A program made the position numbers and the translations under genes. Under the pieces are notes generated by a model. That model worked only from the letters and a program-made list of their open reading frames with translations, made no database searches and was not told the DNA's origin. 64,000 nt of DNA from Diploptera punctata (lineage: Eukaryota; Arthropoda; Insecta; Blattodea; Blaberidae): assembly GCA_030220185.1 (NCBI GenBank), contig JASPKZ010007248.1, positions 496,001-560,000 of the forward strand, written 5' to 3'. Shown piece by piece: positions 41,964 to 52,238 of this stretch; position 1 is the stretch's first letter, and each line of letters opens with the position of its first letter.

Positions 41964-42034
41964 CGCCTGGTAGTGTAATGGATATCACGCTGAGGTTCAG
42001 ACTCAGAGATCCGGGTTTGAATCCCGTCCAGGCA
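41964..42034 (+). tRNA. tRNA-like sequence, right arm, anticodon position TCA
   Basis: Numbering from C41964 as position 1 puts T8, G10-C25, A14, G18, T33 and the T loop in place. Six acceptor pairs (GCCTGG/CCAGGC) are intact. The anticodon stem CTGAG/CTCAG encloses GTTCAGA, so the anticodon would be TCA, which reads UGA. The partner arm has A in place of the first T. TTTATTTTTC follows directly, as a pol III terminator would. Function is not implied. Confidence 0.55.
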
Positions 42035-42105
42035 TTTATTTTTCTTATCATACCATATTAAGCTTGCATTGCTCAATGTTAAACATTTAATTATAACATA
42101 TATAT

Positions 42106-42418
42106 ATAGTAATTCTGCCCGAGGGCAGTTCTTTCACTGCAGTCATAACATTTTCATGCTATGCTTGCAGTTTTACTAGGGAATTGTTGGTGTGGTAGCT
42201 TCCCGTTGCTTTCCACACCGGTGAAGAATGATGATGATGATGATGATGATCGCCATATAATTTCGGGGACCGTTTGGGCCGTAATGTTTTCCTGACATTT
42301 GTCTTACAGGTGAGGAAAAATAAAAACCTCGCCCAGAAAAACTGCCCCGATCGGGGATCGAACCTGAGCCCGCTGAATGAGAAGGCAGCACGCTAGCTCG
42401 AGACCACAGCGTTGGACA
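42106..42418 (-). repeat. SINE-1 copy
   Basis: Complete in minus order from GTCCAACGCTGTGGTCTCG to the CTGCCCTCGGGCAGAATTAC tip, with an (ATC)8 run in the body and the TGTCTTACAGGTGAGG block. Stands between TA-rich edges. Confidence 0.85.
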
Positions 42419-42427
42419 TATATATAT

Positions 42428-42530
42428 AATTCTTCTGTACGTGCGTTTGACACTGAACTACTCCTACACGACTGAACAGACTTTGATCAATTTTTTGTGC
42501 GTGTTTATTTACCTGCAGAGTAATGTTATT
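42428..42530 (+). repeat. R5 interspersed repeat fragment
   Basis: TTCTTCTGTACGTGCGTTTG and CACGACTGAACAGACTTTG recur at 44645-44730 (TTTTGTACGTGTGTTTG, ACGACTGGACAGATTTTG). No coding capacity. Confidence 0.5.
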
Positions 42531-42825
42531 TCCAGCCTGATATTGTTGAAGGATCCGCGGAGCACAGTTTGGGAACCACAGTGTTGAAGTTGTGGGAGAA
42601 TTGAGCAGCAAGACACGTTCCTGAGGAAGATCGCGGTCAGGGCACCGTTATCCTCTGGAATGTTGGCGTCACATATCAATGTCGTACCGACCATTTCACC
42701 AATGGAATTCAACTATTTCATTTAACTACATCGGGCGGGAGATTGTATTATCCACACTGAGTGTTAACAAGTCATCAAACAAACATTTTTATGCTAAATT
42801 AATTTAATGTCACCAGTGATGGAGG
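42531..42825. other. Unassigned DNA
   Basis: Nothing recognised. Confidence 0.3.
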
Positions 42826-42935
42826 ATTTGGAAATCAAGAGTGGCATTTGTTAGGAATATTTAACGAATAAAATTAAACTGTTAACTAAAAAAAAAATCA
42901 TTATTTAAATATAGTTACCGGTATTTTAAAATCCC

Positions 42936-43647
42936 TCCATGGTATCTTTACCTTGTCGTGGTGCAGTGGTTTGCGTGATTAAATGACCCCGAGAGCGATA
43001 CCGGCGGTAGCATTGCTGCCAATAGGGTTATCCATACCGGACTGGTCGAATATGATAATCCAAACGAAAAAAAGTACCTTGGTCGAAAGAGTGACGATTT
43101 TCACCGTAAGAAACACGGACATGGGTTTCACTGGGGAAAAATTTTCCGGAGGGAAAATAGTCCCCCATTCGCTTTTCCGGGCGGGGAATTCATGCCAAAG
43201 GTGAAACATGGACTCTTGCTTTAACGGAGGAGGAGAGCAGATTACGAGTATTTGAGAATAAAGATCTTAGGGAACTTTTTGGACCAAAGAGAGATGAACA
43301 GACAAGTGAATGGAGAAGACTACATAACAGTGAACTGCATGGTATTTATAGGAAGCCAGATATAATAAGAACAGTTAAGTCTTGTAGCCTGCGATGGGCA
43401 GAACATGTGGCACGAATTGGGAATTAAAGGGGTTCATGAAAGCTTCTTGTAGGAAAAGCTGAGGGAAAACGCCCAGTTGGTAGACAAAGAATGAGGTGGG
43501 AGAATAACATTAACTATGATTTGATGGAAATAGATTATACAGGGAATAATTGAAAAACATTAGCTCAGGATTGGGATGTACGGAGAGCTTATGTCCGTGC
43601 GGCCATGAATCTACGAGTTCGATAGTGCCAGTGAGTTAGTTAGTTGG
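42936..43647 (+). pseudogene. LINE-B with 5' end joined to 3' end
   Basis: The first 240 bases (CCCTCCATGGTATCTTTACC, CCCGAGAGCGATACCGGCGG, TCCGGAGGGAAAATAGTCCC) are GC-rich and look like a LINE 5' UTR. At about 43200 the sequence jumps into the C-terminal ORF2 region (ACATGGACTCTTGCTTTAAC, CTGCGATGGGCAGAACATG) and runs to the normal 3' end CCAGTGAGTTAGTTAGTTGG. About 2-3 kb of ORF2 must be missing. This is the only copy in the window with an apparent 5' end. Confidence 0.65.
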
Positions 43648-44020
43648 TATTTTGATTTTTTTAATATCCCAGATTGTCCTTTTGAATATTTCTGGTGTTC
43701 TCTCCTGGCATTGGCGTAATTGTAACCCACTTCTGAGGTTGGGGTGCCTGGAAAGCGGGGTTACGTTGCCCCGATCATATGATGGGTGATGATGATGATA
43801 GTAGTGTGCCAGGAGAGTCCTTAATCCTAAGGTTAATCTAAGATAAATATGAATGATGATGATTGCGATGGCCATCTGATGTTCGGGGACCATTTGGTCC
43901 TTCAAGTTTCCCGACATTTGTCTTACAGGTGAGGAAAAACTCCATAAAAACCTCACCCAGGAAACTGTTCCGACCGGGGATCGAACCCGGGCCCACTACC
44001 CCGAGACCACAGCTGTGGAT
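43648..44020 (-). repeat. SINE-1b copy
   Basis: Minus order from GTGGTCTCGGGGTAGTGGGC through GGATCGAACCCGGGC, TGTCTTACAGGTGAGG and GGATTAAGGACTCTCCTGGC to CACCAGAAATATTC. The distal part of the tRNA head has lost about 20 bases. Confidence 0.8.
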
Positions 44021-44543
44021 CATAATTTGAAATATTTATATATTTAATGTAAACAGCGATGCTTGAAAACAAATCAGAATTGTGTGTGTTTATGTTTCAT
44101 TTGTTTATTCACTGCAACCTGATCATATTATTTACTGCCAAATAGAATAGCAATATTGTAAGAATGCACCCTAGTGGAGAAAAAATGAACCATATCAAGC
44201 TGTATATTATAACCAACATTAACTTAAGTTAAAGGTTATTCATTTATTTTTTTTAGGAAACAACTCAGTAAAATCATGATTTAAAAACACAATTATCAAA
44301 TGTGTAGTTCGAAGGAATCTGTTCATTATTCGCTATATTCAATGTATTTGTTGGAGAGTCAGTCACTGCAAAACAATGCTCTAACCTGTTTAGAATATTG
44401 AAAAGGAGGAGCTTTCTTTATCACAAAAGCAGGATATGGTAAAAATAATTCGATAAAGAGTGAGGTGAAACACGACTGTCACTGGTTGTAAAACAAAATT
44501 CATTTAAACTCCCATTTGGGGTATGAGTTAAATAGTCAACAAT

Positions 44544-44732
44544 AATTCCTGAAAAAAATCTTGTTGGTTCATTTTTCTTAAGGTAGGACAAAAATAGTCC
44601 TCCAAAACCGCATTTTCATCTATCTGTATACCTATATAGACTATATCATTATTTTGTACGTGTGTTTGTCACTGAACTCCTACTAAACGACTGGACAGAT
44701 TTTGATTACAATTTTTGTGTGTTTGAGCGATG
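44544..44732. repeat. R5 fragment and short unassigned stretch
   Basis: GTACGTGTGTTTGTCACTGA and CGACTGGACAGATTTTGATT match 42428-42530. The rest is unassigned. Confidence 0.5.
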
Positions 44733-45010
44733 TTGGTTAAGGCGATACTCTACAAACGGAATATCGACGGTTCGAGTCTCGGTGGGGTCAGTATTTTTAA
44801 ACTGACTCAAACCTTCTGATGGCAATGGCTCTGGAGTCGACCTAGCCTCTAACGAAAATGAGCGTCAGACGCATGTACTAGGAGTAAAGACGGTCGTCAC
44901 GCAGGGCTGAAAACCCGGCCGACATCAACTGCCGATTGTCTAGTAAAAGTAGGAGCCTTAACCTCCTACTGCCCCAAAGGACTCCTATGGCCTGTAGTGG
45001 GATCACTTTA
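44733..45010 (+). repeat. SINE-2 copy
   Basis: GTTGGTTAAGGCGATACTC, ACGGTTCGAGTCTCGG, AAAACCCGGCCGACATC and GTGGGATCACTTTA are in order. The first A-box bases are lost. Confidence 0.8.
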
Positions 45011-45095
45011 AAAATGCCATCGATCTCGCCCGGGTTTGAACCTGCGACCCTTGGGACTAGAGGCAAGAAACTTAACCCCAGACTACCGAGGCGGA
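45011..45095 (-). repeat. SINE-4 tRNA-like head, tail-to-tail with SINE-2
   Basis: Minus strand reads CGCCTCGGTAGTCTGGGGTT, AAGTTTCTTGCCTCTAGTCC and CGCAGGTTCAAACCCGGGC, then GATCGATGGCATT. The order of A and B boxes is correct for a tRNA head. Body missing. Confidence 0.6.
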
Positions 45096-45149
45096 TAGTC
45101 AACAATGTAAAATTATTAAATTCTCTTGCAAGAGAAATTTGAAGGATTC

Positions 45150-45658
45150 TTCACATCATGTGACGCGAAAATTGTTTCTACCATGAGCATGCGCCAACAA
45201 ACGCGAAGCGGTTTACACTATGGAATCATGGGATGCAGACAACATGTACATAATATTTAACGAACTTAAAATCTAACCTAACGCAATTTATGTACTCTAA
45301 CCTGTGAAAGACCAACGTAAAAGCTAGCCTAATGCAATTTAAGCACTCTAACCTGTGAAAGAATTCAACGCTCAAAAATAAATAATAAGTTCTGAAATTC
45401 TGAAGTATATGTGTACAGTTAATTGGTTCTATGGTGGCTGCACTGGATATTCGTTAAAATCAATATGGCTGTCACGTCTTCATGCTACGTACGTAGTTAA
45501 AATTCATTGAAACATATATTGAAATAATCATTAGAAAAATGTAAAAATCATTATAAATGGTGGGAAATAATTTGAAAAATGAAACCCTAAGAATAAAATT
45601 TGACAGGAGTTTATAAAGGAATTGAAACAGTCGAATCACATGTAAAGAAACTTGCAAT
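45150..45658 (-). mobile_element. M3, TIR element copy 1
   Basis: Tips carry CATGTGACGCGA and its inverse (right tip CGAATCACATGTAAAG). The core has GCGCCAACAAACGCGAAG and 51-base tandem units around CACTCTAACCTGTGAAAGA (45297, 45348). Opposite orientation to 46452-47035. Confidence 0.7.
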
Positions 45659-45852
45659 CATAAATACAGCAATTGGATTATTTTCCAACTTTGCTCGTTA
45701 ATTTCCCGCTGTTTTCTTAATTACCAAGTTTACAGTTATGGTCTCGTTTGGAAAGCAACTGCACGGCCTTGCTTGGTATTTGCAACCACTTTCCTTGCAA
45801 TTCAGCTTTTTCTCACAGCGCTTTCTAAATCAACAACGTATTCCTGCTTCTA
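45659..45852. other. Unassigned DNA
   Basis: Nothing recognised. Confidence 0.3.
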
Positions 45853-46258
45853 ATTGGGCGATGTTATGCATAAACCGGCTAAGCGCCATTAACAAATGAT
45901 GTCATCTGTTGCACTGGCACATGAAGTACATGCACACTTTTAGCGCCAAATCTTTAAACATAACCTCATTATTAAACAAAAATGTAGACGCTATCAGTCC
46001 TATCAGATATTCTATGTTTTGAATAAACAGCTATGAAACCAGATCTTCATAAACGCTAATCTACATTTTGCATCATGCAGCTAAGTGCCGTTCCCTCTCT
46101 TAGATTGTAGATGCATAACTGTCAAATAAGGAGAATCATTTGCAGTATCCAGTATTGTTAGTTTGGCGCTACAATAAGTAGTGAAGATTAGCTAAAATTT
46201 TAAAAGTATTTTTCTCTAAAGTTACATAATGGTGCATAGCCGGTTGATGCATAATGAT
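45853..46258. mobile_element. M2, TIR element copy 2
   Basis: Reverse copy of 8169-8600: GTTATGCATAAACCGGCTAA at the left, GCATCATGCAGCTAAG, TAGTTTGGCGCTACAATAAG, and GCATAGCCGGTTGATGCATA at the right. Confidence 0.65.
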
Positions 46259-46284
46259 GTCAAATTACAGCCCAACTCCGTGTC

Positions 46285-46451
46285 CTGGTCTCATCCACAC
46301 GTGTTAATCACAAACTAAAAGGATTACAGCCGTTATCGCTGGTTTTCTCAACCTAGAGTCTACAGTTATCGTAGCTACCCAAATTCCTCAAGATGCTGGG
46401 TGGTCACCATTCAATACCAGCAGAAATTTCATGAGAAAATCTCGGTTAAAC
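46285..46451 (-). repeat. SINE-3 fragment
   Basis: TCATCCACACGTGTTAATCA, ATCGCTGGTTTTCTCAACC, CCCAAATTCCTCAAGATGC and AATTTCATGAGAAAATC are in SINE-3 minus order. Head missing. Confidence 0.7.
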
Positions 46452-47035
46452 TTTACAACCTGTGACGCGACTTTTTTCATTCCTTCATAACTCCTGTCAA
46501 ATTTTGTTCTTAGGGTTTCATTTTTCAAATTATATCCCACCATTTACAATAATGTTTACATTTTTATTTCAGTATATTTTTTATGATATTTAACTACATA
46601 CGTAGCATGAAGACGTGGCAGCCATATTGATTTTAACGAATATTCTATGCAACAACAAATATGCGTTCCAGGGCAGTCAACATAGAGCATGTACTAATTA
46701 AATGTACACATATACTTAAGAATTTCAGAACTTGCTATTTACTTTTGAGCATTATATTCTTTCACAAGTTAGAGTGCTTAAATTGTGTTTGCTTAGTTTT
46801 TAGGTTGGTATTTCACAGGTTAGAGTGCTTAAATTGCATTATGTTACCTTTTAGGTTGGTCTTTCACAGGTTAGAGTACTTAAATTGCGTTAGGTCAGCT
46901 TTTAGGTTCGTTAAATATCATGTATACGTTGGCTGCATCCCGTGATTCCATAGTGTAAAGAGCTTCGCGTTTGTTGGCGCATGCGCATGGTGTATGATTG
47001 TAACTTAGAAAAATTGTTCGCGTCACATGTAAAGT
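46452..47035 (+). mobile_element. M3, TIR element copy 2
   Basis: Tips CTTTACAACCTGTGACGCGA and the inverse of GTTCGCGTCACATGTAAAG. The core contains three 51-base tandem units (starts near 46761, 46812, 46863) with CACAGGTTAGAGTGCTTAAA, and CGTGGCAGCCATATTGATTT. Inverted with respect to copy 1. Confidence 0.7.
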
Positions 47036-47456
47036 ATTTCCAGAATCTCTTATAGTATTATCTTTTGGGGGGCACAAATGACCCCTTGGGTCCCGTCTGG
47101 TAGGTGTAAAACAACAGAAATGGCCCCTGAACAAAGATTGTCGGTAATTTGAGGCCCAGGTTGCCTTGCTAATGACCTGTGATGCTAAGGAGCGTCGTTA
47201 AATTAAATCTGATGTAACTATGCATGCGTACCATCTACTTAACGAACAATGGGAAGAGAAATCCTTGTAGAGCGGGAACCTATAATTACATTCCATTGTA
47301 TGCAAGAAAAACATCCATTGTAATACACGGGGGCGCTGGCAAGGTCATTATTTTGCGGAAATGTAATGAATGTTCATAAATAACTACCGTTTCCAGAAAT
47401 GATTTTAAGGAATATTCTCTACAATACAGCAGCTTTCCTAATCATGAATTTCAAAG
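47036..47456. other. Unassigned DNA
   Basis: Nothing recognised. GGGGGGCACAAATGACCCCT and TGGGTCCCGTCTGG look non-coding. Confidence 0.3.
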
Positions 47457-48515
47457 GACAAATGGAGAAACATCAGCTAAGGAGAGGAAAATTTTAAGGA
47501 GAATCATAGGACCATAATTTCAAGATAAGTGCGTGTAGGCAAACAGTTTTCGGATACTTATGAAATTCACAATGGGTTGAAGCAAGGAGATGCACTATCT
47601 CCTCTACTATTCAATTTTGCATTAGAACATGCCATCAAATCTTTGGAGAATGAAGAAGGCTTACAATTCAATGGTATTAATAGGCTGTTAGTTTATGCTG
47701 ATGATGTAGTACTATTGGGCGATAGCAAGGAAATACTAAATACGCACACACTATTGAGTAACACTAAGAATTTGGGGATGGAAGTAAATATCAATAAAAC
47801 GAAATATATAGTCACACACAGAAATACATTGGGCCGGTATAATGGAAATGGACAGCTGATGCCAAATGAGGAAAATTTTGAAGAACTGGCTGAGTTCTTA
47901 TGAACAATAATCACAAATAGGAATGAGATGCACAAAGACATTAAACATAGGCTCAATCCTGGAAATGCATGCTATTATGTATTACAGGGACTTTTGTCGT
48001 GCCAACTCCTTTCAAAACGCGTTAAACTGAAAAATATATATATATAACTGTTATTCTAGCAATTATATTATATGGATGCGAAGCACAGAGACTTGCTTTA
48101 AGGGAGGAAAGGACATTAGGAGTATTTGAGAATAAAGTTCTTAGGAAAAATTATGGAGCAAAGAAAGATAGACAGGTGGATGGAGAAGACTATCAAACAG
48201 CGAGATACATAATCTTTATGAGAAACCAAATGTAACAATAAGAGTTAAGTCTTGTAGACTCCAATGGCAGGACATGTGGCACGAATGGGGAGTTAAAGAA
48301 GGACATGGAAAGCCTTGTAGGAAAATTAGAGGGAAAATGCCCACAGTAGGAGACCAAGATTAAGGTGGGAGAAAAACATTAACCATGATTTGAAGGGAGT
48401 AAAATATACAGAGGATGATTGAAAAATATTAGGTCAGGATATGGATGTATGAAGAATTTATTTCCGCACGGCCATGAACCTATGGGTTCGATAGTACGTG
48501 CGAGATAGAGAGAAT
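47457..48515 (+). pseudogene. LINE-B with reverse transcriptase palm and C-terminal part
   Basis: A short foreign ORF2 scrap (ERKILRRIIGP, 47480-47512) precedes it. The 124-residue frame then reads VGKQFSDTYEIHNGLKQGDA, LSPLLFNFALEHAIK (RT block 4), and the intact catalytic LLVYADDVVLLGDSKEI near residue 58, then LGMEVNINKTKYIVTH. A stop follows at 47901. The C-terminal half continues in broken frames (ILYGCEAQ, GRMAWS-type) to the 3' end ATGAACCTATGGGTTCG. It is the best RT palm of LINE-B in the window but lacks endonuclease and fingers. Confidence 0.85.
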
Positions 48516-48876
48516 GAGAATAGTGGGTTCAAGGAGTGCATAGGAATATGACGTCGAGAGGATTAACAAAGAGTGATGCAGAGAATATGGATGTAATGGA
48601 GTAAATTTATAATGTGTTGTAGGAAAACTACTGAATTGTAGAGAAATTTGTAATAAATAAATTAAAAGCAGTTAAAATAAATAATAGCATTACGAGGACA
48701 CATTCCAAACTGGACACGTGGAAACAACAGACAGTAGCTGGTGTAATGAACTTGCTCAACAACTTGTCGCGAAGGAAATTGACACACCGAAGTTAAGTAG
48801 ATATGCAATGGAATTTATAAAGCACATAAAATCCAATTAGAATTTAGATAGTTAACAGAAACTTTAAACTAACTAT
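48516..48876. other. Unassigned DNA
   Basis: Nothing recognised. Confidence 0.3.
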
Positions 48877-49150
48877 AGGCTATCCGCTCTTAAAGTGATC
48901 CTCGTCAAAACAAAACCATGTGACCTGTTCGCTTTTCATTGATTATGGACACCGACGTACGATATAGAAGCAACAAGTACGCGAAAAAGTATGTCCTCTG
49001 AATATACTTGTTATTCTTCCTCAAAAAAAATAATATTCAAAACATATAAAATATTATAAATATACCTAATCAATAATTACAACTTAAAATAGTTTATTAT
49101 GTATGGATGATGCATTTGAGTCATTTTTCAGTCGATTCTGATGCAACAAA

Positions 49151-49270
49151 ATGGCCGAATGTGTCGAGTCTTCTGTTTGTGTTTCGCCATCTAAATTAAA
49201 AAAAAAGACTTGCAAACCTTTGACTAGTGGTAAAAAAAGTTATTTTAAATATACATCACACGTTCAGTGA
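49151..49270 (+). pseudogene. Possible transposase N-terminus
   Basis: A 39-residue frame MAECVESSVCVSPSK, then KKTCKPLTSGKK, ends in TGA. The next frame continues KKVILNIHHTFSEK. The phrase PLTSGxKxxILNxxxxF resembles the start of some insect IS630-like transposases. It lies inside the TATCCGCTCTTA-bounded element and is cut by R4. Weak evidence. Confidence 0.35.
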
Positions 49271-49324
49271 AAAATCTCATCAACTTTCTTGTAATCTACC
49301 CCCATTCAATGATCGATCATATCT

Positions 49325-50240
49325 AATATATAAAAATGAATGTTTGTTTGTTTGTTCGTACTTTATGCGCGGCCTTACCATTGATCCGATTGTGATGGGG
49401 CTTTCTGCAAAATGTACAGGAGATTCCCGGGATGAACATAGGCAATAAGAGAGTTGTGATACTCAACTCCTACACCCTTAAAATCGCCCTTTGTAGAGGA
49501 AAACGTGAAAGAAGTAGCTCTTTGGACGCTTAATTAGTTTACGCTGCATAAATCATAACAAATACACAAAATTAATGTACACAGAATTGAATATCTCAAA
49601 ATGCTCCTCTACAAAAAAGTCCGCGACAGCACATGTTATCTCTTATGGATATCTCACAGTAACCATTTTTGTCTTTCATTGATGCCAAGAAGATCGAGAC
49701 AAGTACGTAGATTCCTGTGCAAGCATAAGCAGCACATGACGGGTATTCTTTTACGGATAACTCACAATAACGAATTTTGTCTTTTAGCTCATTTATGCCA
49801 AGAAGATCAATATAAGTAGATTCCCGGGCAACACCGGGCAATCGTAAAATAATTACGATGTACATTTATAATTATTTTTCATTTTACTTATTCAACTAAT
49901 AATAAGAAGTAGGCCCTACATTAATTTTTGTCTTTGAGCTCATTTATGCCAAGAAGATCGGGATGAGTAGATTCCCGGACAAAGCCGGGTAAACAGCACG
50001 GGGAATCTAAAAATAATTACGATATAAAATTTTCCTTGTACTTATTTAACTAAACATAAAACATTAATTTTCGTATTTCAGCACATTTATGTCAAGAAGA
50101 TCGTGATAAGTAGATTCCCGGGCAATCAGCATGGGGTATCTAAAAAATATAAATTTATAATTATTTTTCCACCTACTTATTCAACTAAGCACATTAATTT
50201 TCATTTATTTAGGCGTAGCAGCGCACGCCGGGTATTAACT
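49325..50240 (+). repeat. R4 repeat copy 2, with internal repeats
   Basis: Same start and end as 9652-10208. The middle repeats a unit with TGCCAAGAAGATC and AGTAGATTCCCGGGCAA at least four times (49681, 49797, 49947, 50091). Ends TAGGCGTAGCAGCGCACGCC then GGGTATTA. Confidence 0.65.
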
Positions 50241-50459
50241 GTATCTTAAATATTTCACACGTGCTCTCTGTCAATGTGACAGTAATTGTGGCGCGAATGG
50301 CGCAAGGATACAACTGGCGTTTGTTTATGTTAGGATCACTCTAAGAGCGGATAAGGTATAACTCACTGGCATTGTCGAACCCATAGGTTTTACACGAGTA
50401 GAAAGAAGCGGAAAACAGGGAGTTGTGGATAGTCCGTGGTCCGGCTGCAAGATTACTAC

Positions 50460-51164
50460 GTTTATCGAGTGTGTGAACAAATTTTTTTTTTCATAAAATT
50501 ATGACTGACTGAATACATTTTTGCCGAGTTGCCTATTAAAATTCGACCGCCAGTATGTTTAATTAAAATATAATTAATTTATTTATTCGAAATAATTTGA
50601 ATCAATTGTTATTAAAATAAATTATAATCCATTTCGCAGAAGTCGATCTATAGAGCTTGAAAAGTTTTGGTTGCCATTGCACACTTGGCCGTAAACCTCC
50701 TCGCGGCTACAGCAGGCTGTGACACCAATCAGTAAAAAATGGCGGTAAGTACAATGTATATCCAAAATATATCCAAAAGTTAGTGTTAAATATACATTAT
50801 ACGAAACAAATCACAGCATTTTAAATGAACTGAACTTTATTTGAAACAATATAAAACAATAAATACGTACTTACAGCCATTTTATTACTGATTGGTGTCA
50901 CAGCCTGATGTAGCCGCGAGGAGGTTTATGGCCAAGTGTGCAATGGCAACCAAAACTTTTCAAGCTCTAAACATCGATTTCTGCGAACTGGATTATAATT
51001 TATGTTAATAACAGGTGAATCAAATTATTTTGAATAAATAAATAAATTATATTTTAATTAAACATACTGGCGGCCGAATTTTAATAGGCAACTGGGCAAA
51101 AATGTATTCAGTAATTCACAATTTTATGAAAAAAATAGATTTTGTTCATACACTCGATGAACGG
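50460..51164. mobile_element. 0.7-kb palindromic element with R3 core
   Basis: Arms of about 300 bases (50460-50758 and 50866-51164) are inverted; both hold TGTTTAATTAAAATATAATT, GAGCTTGAAAAGTTTTGG and ACTTGGCC, AACCTCCTCGCGGCTACA. The 107-bp centre (CATTATACGAAACAAATCAC) is R3 sequence. No coding frame. Confidence 0.75.
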
Positions 51165-51345
51165 ATCTTGGACTAGGAGGATCTTAGAGAATAAGGCAAC
51201 AAACAGACTACGGTTTGAGGTAAAACAAAATTTATATAAACAAAAATATATCGACACTCACCGGCTGAGGTGGTTTTATCATCATTAAACCGTTGAAGTA
51301 CACGAAAGGAGCCTGGGAAGAAGATCCGTTAGAGGAAGGGATGAG
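51165..51345 (+). pseudogene. LINE C-terminal fragment
   Basis: Frames read NRLRFEVKQNLYKQKYIDTH, RLRWFYHH and RSLGRRSVRGRDEH. Only the RLRWF and GRR pattern supports a LINE origin. Confidence 0.4.
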
Positions 51346-51666
51346 CACAGGTGAACGGAAAACTAATTGGTATTCAGACGGCAGATGTACGCATTTCCTG
51401 TACCGGACCTCGCCATTAACTGGGGCTTAGTCACTTCACGATAATGTGTTGCCAATCTCACTCGTACACACAACAATTTATAATATGTCTAAAAAATGGT
51501 ATAGAGGCGTAATGAAGGAACGGGCCAAATAGATTATAAGTATACCTGAAATACCCAACTCCAGAAAACTCAAATTTATACCGGAATTAGTTTTTAGAGA
51601 ATTCCAGAGGAATGAAGATATTAACTCCGATCTTATGAAAATATGTCTGAAAAAATATAGATGTTC
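51346..51666. other. Unassigned DNA
   Basis: Nothing recognised. Confidence 0.3.
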
Positions 51667-52238
51667 ACAGATCATTTCTAGTAGACACCGAATAAGAATT
51701 ATAGACTTATGGGGGTTGTAGAGGGGACTTAGTACAGGTAGATAAAATTTTGATAAGGAACCCATGTCCGGAAACGTACAATTTCGATGTAAAATAAGTT
51801 TGAAGATCGAAATATAATGGGCTGATATCGTGTGTCTTGTGTTTCAGAATAAGTATTACAGACTTCTAGGAGTTGTACTACACCTGTCGAGTCGGAGGAA
51901 GATCTTCTTGCACGAATTCTGGCGACAGCAGATATTTTATTGAGCACATACTATATAGGTCTTGTGGTGCGTGTGTACGAAAATATGCGTCGCAGGTACA
52001 CTTTGTGCAACGAACAACATGATGGTCACGTGGAAGCAAACTTGTAGTACAACAAGTCTGTAACACTTATTGTGAGCCACAAGACACACGATATCAGCCC
52101 ATTGTGTCTCGATTTTCAAACTTATTTTATATCGAAATGGTAAGTTTCCGGACATGGGTTCCTTATCAATACTTTATCTACTAAGTCCCCTCTACAACCC
52201 ATAGAAGTCTGTAATACTTATTCTAAATCACTCTGTAT
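51667..52238. mobile_element. M9, mariner-like fold-back element with ~190-bp TIRs
   Basis: The right tip on the minus strand is ACAGAGTGATTTAGAATAAG beside TA; the left tip is a diverged form. Both arms share AGGAACCCATGTCCGGAAAC, AATGGGCTGATATCGTGTGT and two copies of a unit around GAATAAGTATTACAGACTTC. Tips of the ACAGAGTGATT type are common in mariner relatives. No coding frame. Confidence 0.6.

Larger units (their letters stand above)
41592..42058. mobile_element. 467-bp near-perfect palindrome with two tRNA-like sequences
   Basis: Arms 41592-41809 and 41841-42058 are both 218 bases and differ at about five positions by eye; the spacer is 31 bases. Each arm has, from outside to inside, ATGGTATGATAAGAAAAATA, a tRNA-like sequence of 71 bases, CAATTCAAACACTTATTTTT, TACTAGATGTCGCGAGAACA and GTAAGCAAATTAAAG. 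The same unit with one inner segment lost is at 19097-19420. The inserted locus is TA-rich in both cases. No protein frame. I know of no described element class with this plan. Confidence 0.85.
42826..44543 (+). repeat. M1 repeat, split by LINE-B plus SINE-1b
   Basis: The left piece (42826-42935) has GGAAATCAAGAGTGGCATTT and ends TTTTAAAAT; the right piece (44026-44543) resumes at TTGAAATATTTATATATTTA, AACAGCGATGCTTG and ends ATGAGTTAAATAGTC. The junction bases TTTTAAAAT and ATTTGAAAT are a possible aged target duplication. Confidence 0.75.
48877..50359. mobile_element. DNA transposon candidate bounded by TATCCGCTCTTA ends
   Basis: The left edge TATCCGCTCTTAAAGTGATC is inverted at the right edge (GATCACTCTAAGAGCGGATA, 50335-50354); TATA flanks both. 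Between them lie a short transposase-like start and an R4 repeat. About 24 bases of TIR, 1.48 kb in all. The pairing is by eye only and the class is inferred. Confidence 0.5.

Noticed and set aside
41964..42034. A working suppressor tRNA reading UGA
   Set aside because: It lies in a fold-back repeat, has an end mismatch in the acceptor stem, and the partner arm has a different triplet; a pseudo-tRNA is the simpler view.
49227..49448. 73-residue frame as a complete gene
   Set aside because: The first 20 residues may continue a broken transposase start, the rest is R4 sequence.
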